From NCBI GenBank assembly GCA_033391075.1, contig JAWPMV010000001.1, positions 2,480,001 to 2,544,000 on the forward strand: a stretch of 64,000 nucleotides of DNA, given 5' to 3'. This DNA is from Bacteroidia bacterium. GTDB lineage: Bacteria; Bacteroidota; Bacteroidia; J057. The first letter of the stretch is position 1. Each line of letters begins with the position of its first letter. Made by a program: the position numbers and the translations under genes. The notes beneath the pieces are model-generated. The model worked only from the letters and a program-made list of their open reading frames with translations, was not told the DNA's origin and did no database searches. Shown here in pieces: positions 46,155 through 53,678 of the stretch.

Positions 46155-46205
46155 GTCAGGTAAAATTAAAATGGGCAAGGACAGGACGCCCTTGCCCGAT
46201 TATGT

Positions 46206-47705
46206 TTAGCTTAGTTGGAAATTTCTTTGTCTATTCCTGATCAGAATTCCCGTTAGCAGGATGCTCAGGATACTAAGCACAATGAGTGCCCAGAAGAGGG
46301 CCCCTTGAGAAGCCGGGCCAAATAGGAAGAAGAAGCCGCCTTTTCCATTGTTCTTTTTCTCGGGCAATGGTTGGAGATAGGGGCTATTCCCATTTTTCAT
46401 CATCTTATCATACTCACGAATATAGCCTTGATATTCTGCTATGCTCCAATTGGTCAGATCAGCAAGGTTTTTCACTTCCTGAACTCTGCGATCATGAAGA
46501 TTTTGTAGATAATTCTGACCAGCACTACAGCTCAAATCTCCCTTGGCAGGATGTCTCATGATGTAGCGTCCCTGGAAATTCTCTTTGTTAGGCGTTATCT
46601 GAAACATCAGGTCTTGAGGAAATGTCTTGCGATTGTATCTCACATGCAGGCGCGTCATAAATACATCTCCGGTATAATTGCTTCCCGCAGTTCTTTGATT
46701 GTTTACCCAGAAGACTCCTGCTTCTCTCAAATCTGCATATTGGGGAGGAGTGCCTACACAGGGATCACATTTTACATAATTTCTGGAGCTTAGGTCCCAG
46801 GCGTATTCCAGCATCAGGGCATTCTTTCCAGCATCTGCCCAGGCTTTATCGAAAAGTGACTTATAAAAGGGGCCGAATTTGGGTTGGATAGCCAAAGGAA
46901 TTTCAATATTTGAGGGGATTTCAAGGGTACGGTAATTGGTGGACTCAATCCGACCTTTTTGGGAGAAAGAATAGACAATCATGTCTTGATCTCCATTGGC
47001 ATTGGCCATACCCAAACGGATAGGTAGCATGAATTTCTCTGAACGGAAAGTCATTTGAATGGGACGAAGATTTTCTAATCCCTGGCTCTGAAAATTTTCC
47101 AGATTAACTTTCACCACGAAAAACTTCATGTCGCTTTTGATGTAGGGTTCTAAAACAGAAGCGGCTTTCTCAGGGATTTTGTATCCATTTTTCGTTAGCC
47201 ATCTTTCCAGCCCATTAGATTCTTCTGCTGAAAGGATGAGGATGTCATATTCCCCTATGGTATAGGTTTCCAGAATAGTAACTCCATCATCTTTAGCTTC
47301 TTCCATCATCATTTCCATTTCCATATCTTCAACCGGTGCAGCTGCCATTTCCATGCTTGTACTTTTATTATAATACACTCGCTGACAGGGATTGGGATCA
47401 TAATATTCTACCAATCTTGGACCGCTATAGGCATCGAGGATATCGAATATGCTTTGCTTGCTTATCCTGATTTGGTTTCTCTGCAAAACTTCAGCTACTG
47501 GAACTACCATAGCGAAATCTTTTACATCTCCTTCAAAGTCGCTGGACATGGTAATGGCCACTTGTGTTCCATCACGGGCAATGATTACCTGAGAAGTCTT
47601 GTTGAATAATTTTGCATCTGCTTTTGCTACATAGAAGCCACAGAAAGCGAAGCTTTGTATTGCGTGAGCAAAAAAGAACAATGATGTTAATACGGTTGTA
47701 CGCAT
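46206..47705 (-). CDS. DUF2330 membrane-anchored protein, copy A
   Basis: A 499-residue paralogue of the downstream DUF2330 protein, collinear with it throughout (AFCGFYVAKAD, DFEGDVKDFAMVVPVAEVLQ, LGMANANGDQDMIVYSFS, SSRNYVKCDPC). A distinguishing insert around residues 118-140 is methionine- and glutamate-rich (MEMEMMMEEAKDD), which could bind metal. It has an N-terminal signal peptide and a C-terminal helix followed by a basic tail (RNRQRNFQLS). Conserved paired cysteines (CDPC) in both copies may bind a cofactor or form a disulfide. 9 bases after the RnfD-like gene and 51 bases before copy B. Confidence 0.85.
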   Translation of the reverse strand: MRTTVLTSLFFFAHAIQSFAFCGFYVAKADAKLFNKTSQVIIARDGTQVAITMSSDFEGDVKDFAMVVPVAEVLQRNQIRISKQSIFDILDAYSGPRLVEYYDPNPCQRVYYNKSTSMEMAAAPVEDMEMEMMMEEAKDDGVTILETYTIGEYDILILSAEESNGLERWLTKNGYKIPEKAASVLEPYIKSDMKFFVVKVNLENFQSQGLENLRPIQMTFRSEKFMLPIRLGMANANGDQDMIVYSFSQKGRIESTNYRTLEIPSNIEIPLAIQPKFGPFYKSLFDKAWADAGKNALMLEYAWDLSSRNYVKCDPCVGTPPQYADLREAGVFWVNNQRTAGSNYTGDVFMTRLHVRYNRKTFPQDLMFQITPNKENFQGRYIMRHPAKGDLSCSAGQNYLQNLHDRRVQEVKNLADLTNWSIAEYQGYIREYDKMMKNGNSPYLQPLPEKKNNGKGGFFFLFGPASQGALFWALIVLSILSILLTGILIRNRQRNFQLS

Positions 47706-47714
47706 GCTTAATGA

Positions 47715-48566
47715 TTATTTGTTGTATGATTTAGACGATTGTTTGATCCAGTGAAAACTCTTTCCTCCGTATTTCTTATTGAGGAAAACGGTGAGTGGAC
47801 TTACGATAATGAGGGCCCAAATGGGCGCATCAAAAGTGTAAAACCAGCTGCTGAGGATATAGGTAAAAACTCCGATGATTACAGCCCAGATGATGCGGGC
47901 TTTGGGAGCCTTTGGAGTTGTTTTGGGGTCGGTGATCATGAAGAAGGTGAACAGTAAGAGGGTTCCGCTACTCATGCTGTGAAAAAAATGATCCAAAGGC
48001 CAACCCTTATAGATCACCTGTTCGATAAATATGAGTCCACCAAAACTGAATAGGAATCCCAGGCTTGTATCTATTCTTCCGACCTTGAGCAAGACGATCA
48101 AGGCTGCTGCTCCCATCATAAAGAGAAGGACAACATCACTGCCCCATTGTCCGGGAGAAACCCAGGCTTTCCCCGTAAGTAAGATCGCTCCAATGATGCC
48201 GATATTGGCGGGATTGAACAGATGGGAATCCTTGTAACGAATCAAGAATTTGGAACTGATGGCAATGAAAGCAGCCAGGCCCAATACCCATAAATCAGAA
48301 GATTTGCAGAGAAGGCATAAACCCAGAGCGGTAATCATGGCACTCTTGAGTCCCTGCATGCTGAGTTTATGCTTCTTGAGGAATACAAATTGCGTGAAAA
48401 GAGAGACTGATATGAGCAGCGCATAGGCGGCCAGATTTGCCTGCCAACCCAGAGCAAATATGCCATAAAGCAAAAATCCTCCCAGGTATATAATCTGAAA
48501 ATGCCGGGCATCTTTCAGCAAGTGAAAGTTGGGAACTTTTGGCAAAGTAAGGCTCAGTGAACTCAT
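47715..48566 (-). CDS. RnfD/NqrB-like integral membrane protein (stand-alone)
   Basis: A 283-residue protein with about eight or nine membrane helices related to the NQR2/RnfD/RnfE family. Family-like segments are HLFNPANIGIIGAI (about 117-130) and FFMITDPKTTPKAPKAR (about 216-232), which in NqrB/RnfD lie near the covalent flavin and quinone path. No other rnf or nqr genes are nearby. The threonine flavinylation motif of true RnfD (SGAT-type) is replaced by SSGTL (about 206-210), so flavin attachment is uncertain. It is the first gene of an operon with two DUF2330 proteins, suggesting a membrane electron-transfer partner for them. Confidence 0.78.
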   Translation of the reverse strand: MSSLSLTLPKVPNFHLLKDARHFQIIYLGGFLLYGIFALGWQANLAAYALLISVSLFTQFVFLKKHKLSMQGLKSAMITALGLCLLCKSSDLWVLGLAAFIAISSKFLIRYKDSHLFNPANIGIIGAILLTGKAWVSPGQWGSDVVLLFMMGAAALIVLLKVGRIDTSLGFLFSFGGLIFIEQVIYKGWPLDHFFHSMSSGTLLLFTFFMITDPKTTPKAPKARIIWAVIIGVFTYILSSWFYTFDAPIWALIIVSPLTVFLNKKYGGKSFHWIKQSSKSYNK

Positions 48567-48721
48567 ATCTTATCGTGTTTATGGATAGGATATGTTCTCT
48601 GGACTTATTCCATAAAATTATTTTTTATCAGGCGAGATTTTAGGCAAAAAACAAGCCTGGAAAATCAGCTAAGAAACCAAGCTAGGAAGCTGATAAAGAG
48701 GTATTTGTGAAGAATGCTGTA

Positions 48722-48757
48722 CAAAAAAAGGCAAAGCCTAAAAATTAGGTCTTTGCC
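48722..48757 (-). terminator. Intrinsic terminator after the small membrane protein gene
   Basis: GGCAAAG-CCTAA (48730-48741) pairs with TTAGGTCTTTGCC (48745-48757) with one bulged base, and on the minus strand is followed by a run of T. It lies 27 bases beyond the stop of the 86-residue gene and separates it from the RnfD-like operon. Confidence 0.65.
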
Positions 48758-48783
48758 GTTAATATTTTAACAGTAAAATACGA

Positions 48784-49044
48784 TTAGTTGTATCTTCCTG
48801 TATGTTTTTCTATGGTTTTTTGGCTTGGAAAAAGGGCAAGCAAAATGCCGGTAAAGAAAGCTCCTAATCCCATAAAGGATCTCCAGTTCCACTGATAATA
48901 ATCCATATTATTTAAGGAGACTTCATACCCATTAATGTTCTGTTCAATTACTTCTCCTCCAATTCCCATTCCCCAAAGGGTAACAAATAGGCCTATGATG
49001 ATCAGGCTTAAAGCGATTGAGTTTTTTGCGTCAAGATTTGGCAT
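48784..49044 (-). CDS. Small two-helix membrane protein
   Basis: An 86-residue protein with two membrane helices (about 11-30 and 56-72) joined by a roughly 25-residue polar loop (EQNINGYEVSLNNMDYYQW), and a basic C-terminal tail. I do not recognise a family. It has its own terminator downstream, and a hairpin upstream separates it from the MoxR operon, so it appears to be a single-gene unit. Start is ATG 49044; no ribosome-binding site of note. Confidence 0.65.
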   Translation of the reverse strand: MPNLDAKNSIALSLIIIGLFVTLWGMGIGGEVIEQNINGYEVSLNNMDYYQWNWRSFMGLGAFFTGILLALFPSQKTIEKHTGRYN

Positions 49045-49086
49045 GTCGAGTGACTTTGTTTTTGATTTCGCTGGCGAAGTTAGGAA

Positions 49087-49115
49087 AGGAAAAGCAGCTT
49101 AGCAAGGCTTTTCCT
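49087..49115 (-). terminator. Hairpin terminator of the MoxR/vWA-like operon
   Basis: AGGAAAAGC (49087-49095) and GCTTTTCCT (49107-49115) form a perfect 9-base stem with an 11-base loop, 27 bases beyond the stop of the 863-residue gene. The T-run after the stem on the minus strand is short (TTTCC), so efficiency is uncertain. Confidence 0.5.
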
Positions 49116-49142
49116 ATGCTTTTAAGTAGTTATTAAACATAG

Positions 49143-51734
49143 TTAAAAGCGCCAGAAATTGTTCAGGTCCCGAGAAAGGCTTTTTGCCTGAAAATAGTAC
49201 CTATTGTTGGGATCGCTTTTGATTCGCTGAAGATGGCTTTGGCTTATCTCGCTTTCTCCTTTTGCTAAATATGCCAAAGATAAATACCAGTCTTTGAGCT
49301 CAGAAGCAAAACCATCCAATTGACTATTCTCCAGAACTTCGCTTGCGTCTTCATAATCCCCATTGCTAAAAGCAGCCATTGCGAAGCGAAATCTATCGGC
49401 CTCATGCAGGGAATTAAGATCCTGCTTACTTATGCCAAACACTTCTGTAGGTCCATGAAATGAATCGAAATATTTATCAAATAAATGCTGATCGCTGTAC
49501 TTTTTGCTTTGAACAGCTGAAAAAGCCAGAAAGGCTCCCAGGATCAGGCTGAGAAGTGCGGGACTGATAAAGCGATTGTATTTGCTGAGGTAGTCGCTTA
49601 TGCTCCAGCTGGAGTTTCGCTTCATGAGACTTTGCATAGAGCTGTTTAACATATTATGGCTCCATAGAAAGCGCAGCTTTTCCTGAAGTTTTTGATCCTC
49701 CGGATACAGGGCCGCTTCATGTATGCTTTTCTGAATTTGTTTTTGTTGATAAGCTTGCGAACCTGGAGGTACTTCCGTTTCCTCCAAAAGCTCAAGAATG
49801 GCTTGTCTGGCAAGCTCTTCGGTTTGTGGATCAAGTTCCTTTAGCAAGTCTTTTTTAAGCTGCAAAGGAGCTTCTCCGCTTTGCATCCAGGGGATACGAC
49901 TGAGTTTAAGGAGCTTGTCATAAGAAACCAGTTTATTGGCATCTGTTTCCAGACCGGATGCTTTATCAAGGGCTTTTCCGATTTTCAAGGTCATGGCCCA
50001 GGAAGGTTCGGCCGAAAGCATGCTTGCGGTTACCCATTTGTATAAAGCATCTCCCAGATAATCTTGTAGATCTTCTTTGGATTCAAAATCATAATCCTCC
50101 AGCGGGGGTTTAGCATTACTGCTAGCCAGTGCTTCCGATTTCATGCTCTCGAAATCCTGAATATCATCAGCTAATAAGGCTTCCAGGATTCCTTCCTGTT
50201 GACTAAGGTTTGCTTCCAGGACCTTGAATTGTCCCTGCAATTCCCTTTCTCTAAATCCCCAGGAATTGATAGGCTCTGGAGTGAGAATTACTTTTTCAGA
50301 CCAGGCTTCAAAACTGCTTTCCGCCCAATCAGCCAATTGATGAGTCTTAAGATCTATCAAGTAAGAAGCTTTACTGAAAATCAACAACCTATCTGCCCGT
50401 ATCTTTTTATCTATTAAGTCTAGTTCTATGCCTTCCGGAAAGTCTTCGTTATAGCAAAAACGAGGATCATTTCGGAAACGGAAACTGACAATGGGAACCT
50501 CTTCTTTTTTCAAGAGGAGCATCAATTGCTCAAATAATTCAGCCAGATGGTCCGAAGGTCCACTTTCGTCTATCAAAACCAGGTATTCACAACTCTCTTT
50601 TTCTGCCTCATAGACCAAAGCCGGAAATCCTCCGCTCCGAACCGTTTCATAAAGGGTATGCTTGATGTCCAGTTGCAAGTTTTCGGAGGCCCTCCTTTTT
50701 TTGAGTTTCTCGGCCAAACTATACATGCCAGCTTCTGCTTGCAATTCTTCTTCCCAATCCGGATAAGGAAGGCTGTAAGGAGCTTCTGAACCTGATTGGA
50801 AAAATTGCTTGAAATGGAAGCTGTATTGATTATGTTTCAGACTTTCAAGGTAGGACTCTACGCCAATAATCAACACAAGCGCCAAGAGAAAAACAGACCA
50901 TTTGATCATCGTTAATTTGTCGACTTGCTCCTGAAGTTGCTGATTGTTGTAGGCAATATGATCTACTGCTAAATCATACACAGGCAGACTCATTATTTTA
51001 CTTTCGTCTCCTATGCTAAGTCTTACAGTATAGATGCCCGGATCTTTATAAAGATGTTTGGGTTTCAAGAGTTGGGAAGAGGTATTGTCTCCAAAATCCC
51101 AGCGTAGCTCATATTGACTTAGGTCTTGTGGGCTTTCTATGATGAAATCAAAAGCTTCAGAAGCAATTACATGTCTAGGGCCGGGATGAAAGTCAAATTC
51201 TACTAATTTATCAGACTTTTCCTTACTGCTTTGGGTAGCTAACTGATCTGAAGAAGTTTCTTCCTGTCTTTTTATGATGTTTAGGTTTTCAGAAGCATTT
51301 TCCAGTATGTTTACGATTTCATTGCTTTCACTTGGTGGAAGAGGAGCTACATAATCGGAAGGAGTTTGTTGGTAGAGGAGAAAAGCATAGGTTCCAATCA
51401 GAAATAAAACAGCCAGTGCATACAGTCCGATTCGCTTTTTATTGAGCTCTTTTTTTATGACTTCTTTATCCGGAAACTCCCAATCCTCCGTAGCGACTGG
51501 AGCAAGTTCTTTCAATTCTGTATGATAAGCCTTAAAAGCATGTTTGAACTTTTCCTGTTCTTCTACATTCTTTGCAATAACAGGACTCAGGATTTGACTT
51601 AATTTTTCGGCTTGGCCCAGGTAATCGGCTCCCAGTTTTTGTAGAACTTCCTGTACCTTCAATTGCTCTGAGGGGCTTAGGTGAATGCCATATTGCTCGA
51701 GCTTGGTAAGGAGGCTACTGAGTGGGAGTTTCAT
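49143..51734 (-). CDS. Membrane protein with PKD domain and vWA-like domain, MoxR partner
   Basis: An 863-residue protein. Residues 1-80 are a helical domain ending in VEEQEKFKHAF, similar to the N-termini of vWA partners of MoxR ATPases. TM helix 1 is 102-121. A PKD domain spans about 180-255 (LRWDFGDNTSS, GIYTVRLS). TM2 is about 277-296. A vWA-like Rossmann domain spans about 383-500: YLVLIDESGPSD resembles a degenerate MIDAS (D389, S391, S394), then LLIFSKASYLID and LTPEPINSWGF. Residues 500-730 are helical, TM3 is about 735-755, and the end is TPR-like. No catalytic domain is recognised. It follows the ATPase gene by 5 bases. It probably transmits ATP-driven conformational change across the membrane; function unknown. 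Confidence 0.72.
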   Translation of the reverse strand: MKLPLSSLLTKLEQYGIHLSPSEQLKVQEVLQKLGADYLGQAEKLSQILSPVIAKNVEEQEKFKHAFKAYHTELKELAPVATEDWEFPDKEVIKKELNKKRIGLYALAVLFLIGTYAFLLYQQTPSDYVAPLPPSESNEIVNILENASENLNIIKRQEETSSDQLATQSSKEKSDKLVEFDFHPGPRHVIASEAFDFIIESPQDLSQYELRWDFGDNTSSQLLKPKHLYKDPGIYTVRLSIGDESKIMSLPVYDLAVDHIAYNNQQLQEQVDKLTMIKWSVFLLALVLIIGVESYLESLKHNQYSFHFKQFFQSGSEAPYSLPYPDWEEELQAEAGMYSLAEKLKKRRASENLQLDIKHTLYETVRSGGFPALVYEAEKESCEYLVLIDESGPSDHLAELFEQLMLLLKKEEVPIVSFRFRNDPRFCYNEDFPEGIELDLIDKKIRADRLLIFSKASYLIDLKTHQLADWAESSFEAWSEKVILTPEPINSWGFRERELQGQFKVLEANLSQQEGILEALLADDIQDFESMKSEALASSNAKPPLEDYDFESKEDLQDYLGDALYKWVTASMLSAEPSWAMTLKIGKALDKASGLETDANKLVSYDKLLKLSRIPWMQSGEAPLQLKKDLLKELDPQTEELARQAILELLEETEVPPGSQAYQQKQIQKSIHEAALYPEDQKLQEKLRFLWSHNMLNSSMQSLMKRNSSWSISDYLSKYNRFISPALLSLILGAFLAFSAVQSKKYSDQHLFDKYFDSFHGPTEVFGISKQDLNSLHEADRFRFAMAAFSNGDYEDASEVLENSQLDGFASELKDWYLSLAYLAKGESEISQSHLQRIKSDPNNRYYFQAKSLSRDLNNFWRF

Positions 51735-51739
51735 GGGAC

Positions 51740-52696
51740 TTATAGATTTTGGATACGATTTAGGTCTTCCTTGTTCTTAGCTAATACGGAATAACTGAGC
51801 TTAAGGATGCTTTTCTGTCGGGGACTCAACCGTCTAAAATTGAGGCCTTCTTTCAGAAATTCGTTTAACTCTAATATACGCAACCAGGCAATAAGTTCGG
51901 CGGTTGCCGGTTTTTTCTTTTTCACCAGTTCTCTGATCTTTTCAAAATGCAGGATGAGGTCTTCATCTGCATAGTCCGATCTTTTCCCTAATTGACTTAA
52001 GGCTATTTCTGTTAATTGTTTTCTTTTGGGGAAAGGGATATGGTAAAACACACATCTTCGCAAAAAGGGTTCTGGCAGATTCTTTTCAGAATTGCTGGTC
52101 ATGATGACAATGATCTTCCCTTTATTCCCTTTTCGGATGATGTGATTATTGGATTCCTTGATCTCAAAACTATTGTTCTCAATCTCGTGGAGAATGTCAT
52201 TGGGGAAATCTCTGGGAGCTTTATCGATCTCGTCAATTAAAACAACAGAACTTTTAGGGGCTTTCTCTGATATAAAAGTACCCTTCTTTATCTCATCTGC
52301 ATTACTAAGGGCAATGGCTTTTCCCATAGCTCTAAGGTCAATATAATTTGAACTCTCAGGAGCTTCTGTTCCAGCCGCTTTGCTGAGGTTCGCATCATGG
52401 AAATGCCGAAGCGCATCGTAATTGTAGAAAAGATCCTGGGCCTTGGAAGCTGTTTTCGTATGGAAGACGAGGGGTTCTGGTAAAAAATTCTCATGATCCC
52501 TTGAAAGATCCCAGGCAATCTTATGGGCAAGACGAGTTTTTCCTGTTCCGGGTTCTCCCGTCAATAGCAGAGGTTGTCCCAAAGCTACTGCAACTTCCAC
52601 GGCTGCAGCTAAATCTACGTGGAGGATGTAGTTCTCAGGATTGTGAGCATACTGCTGGAATGCCTTGTCTCCAAGATCCAGATTGATTTTGGCCAT
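51740..52696 (-). CDS. MoxR-family AAA+ ATPase
   Basis: A 318-residue AAA+ ATPase. Walker A is GEPGTGKT (47-54), Walker B VVLIDEID (151-158), sensor 1 is VIMTSNSEKNLPEPFLRR around 200-217 with the arginine-finger region, and the C-terminal helical lid follows. MoxR ATPases act as chaperone-like remodelling machines with vWA-domain partners, for example in metal-cofactor insertion or conflict systems. One base separates its start from the stop of the upstream DUF350 gene, and its stop is 5 bases before the vWA-like gene, so the three are translationally coupled. Confidence 0.9.
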   Translation of the reverse strand: MAKINLDLGDKAFQQYAHNPENYILHVDLAAAVEVAVALGQPLLLTGEPGTGKTRLAHKIAWDLSRDHENFLPEPLVFHTKTASKAQDLFYNYDALRHFHDANLSKAAGTEAPESSNYIDLRAMGKAIALSNADEIKKGTFISEKAPKSSVVLIDEIDKAPRDFPNDILHEIENNSFEIKESNNHIIRKGNKGKIIVIMTSNSEKNLPEPFLRRCVFYHIPFPKRKQLTEIALSQLGKRSDYADEDLILHFEKIRELVKKKKPATAELIAWLRILELNEFLKEGLNFRRLSPRQKSILKLSYSVLAKNKEDLNRIQNL

Positions 52697-52697
52697 A

Positions 52698-53606
52698 CTA
52701 TATGATGAAGAAAAGAACCAGGGAGAAGCAAATGGCTACTACCATTTCCAAAAGGCCTGCTCCTATATTTTGATCCTGAGCTATTTCTGTATTCAGGTCA
52801 GAGTTGCGCAGGATAAATTTGTCGAATATAAATCTGACAGCAATCAGGTAAACAAAAACCACCAGAACTTCTACCGCAAGCAAGCTAAGGTCTTCTACCC
52901 ATCCGCTGAAGTTGCCGGAGACTGCTTGCATAACAATGATACCGATAGAGATCAATCCCCCGGCAAATCCCAATCCCGCAGCAAGATTATCTTTCTCTAT
53001 TTCGTCATGGACTGAATAAGGAGTAAGCTTTGCATAGATCCTCGCAAAGAGAATAAGACACAATTGACCGAGAATAAAGAAAACGAGAGAAATAAAGAGA
53101 TTACTCCCTTCCCCATGTAGGGCTCCAGCTATAATTAAACCTGAGGCTATATATGAGGCAGCTTCAACTACGCCCGTTCCGGGATTCTGGTCCTTAATGA
53201 TCTCTTTATCAACTGAAAACTCTGTCAGAATCAGTTTGCGATTGACAAGCCTGGCTCCATGCAGTAAGAGGATACCTGCTATGGCTATTCCCACCGAAAG
53301 GGAAAGATCCAGAAAAGTATCCATATCGAAGGCAGATATATTGGGACTGATAGCGGCTCTTTCAGCCAGGGTAAGATTAGGGGCTGGATCAACAATGGCT
53401 CCTATAAATACAGCTGTGACCCCCACAAAATAACCTGCGGTACTTACAGATACAGCATTATTGTCATAGTGGGTAAGTTGTTCATCCAAATTATAACTCG
53501 AGAATGCTCCTTTCAGCCATTTGGCAAAAAAGAATAAGCCGATGTAGGATAGGATGAATAAAGTATTGACAATTATCGTAGTAGGTTCGGGCAGAAAGTC
53601 CGGCAT
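52698..53606 (-). CDS. DUF350 multispan membrane protein
   Basis: A 302-residue inner-membrane protein with eight predicted helices arranged as four repeats. Each repeat begins with an acidic-polar lead such as DEQLTHYDNNAVS, DKEIIKDQNPGTG, HDEIEKDNLAAGL or NTEIAQDQNIGAG, followed by a helix; the repeated N-x-[AG]-x-G pattern is the DUF350 hallmark. Stand-alone DUF350 proteins are shorter, so this is a duplicated form. DUF350 proteins are found with PspA-like and spermidine-synthase-like envelope genes and have no proven activity. Here the gene precedes the MoxR ATPase gene by one base, which suggests it is the membrane platform of the system. Confidence 0.82.
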   Translation of the reverse strand: MPDFLPEPTTIIVNTLFILSYIGLFFFAKWLKGAFSSYNLDEQLTHYDNNAVSVSTAGYFVGVTAVFIGAIVDPAPNLTLAERAAISPNISAFDMDTFLDLSLSVGIAIAGILLLHGARLVNRKLILTEFSVDKEIIKDQNPGTGVVEAASYIASGLIIAGALHGEGSNLFISLVFFILGQLCLILFARIYAKLTPYSVHDEIEKDNLAAGLGFAGGLISIGIIVMQAVSGNFSGWVEDLSLLAVEVLVVFVYLIAVRFIFDKFILRNSDLNTEIAQDQNIGAGLLEMVVAICFSLVLFFII

Positions 53607-53659
53607 ATTGTGTGAATTTTCCTGAAAATAAGGAGAAAAATACTGAAAAAAGAAATCTA

Positions 53660-53678
53660 AAGCCTTGAGAAAAGGCTT
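53660..53678 (-). terminator. Hairpin over the stop codon of the repeat/TM gene (attenuator-like)
   Basis: AAGCCTT (53660-53666) and AAGGCTT (53672-53678) form a perfect 7-base stem. It includes two bases of the TAA of the upstream gene and, on the minus strand, is followed by a T-rich tract (TTAGATTTCTTTTTTC). It sits in the only sizeable gap (70 bases) of the four-gene operon and may reduce read-through into the DUF350-MoxR-vWA part. Confidence 0.4.

Noticed and set aside
44643-47705. Recent tandem duplication or gene conversion of the two DUF2330 genes
   Set aside because: The proteins are collinear but clearly diverged along their whole length, so the duplication is old and there is no sign of recent conversion.
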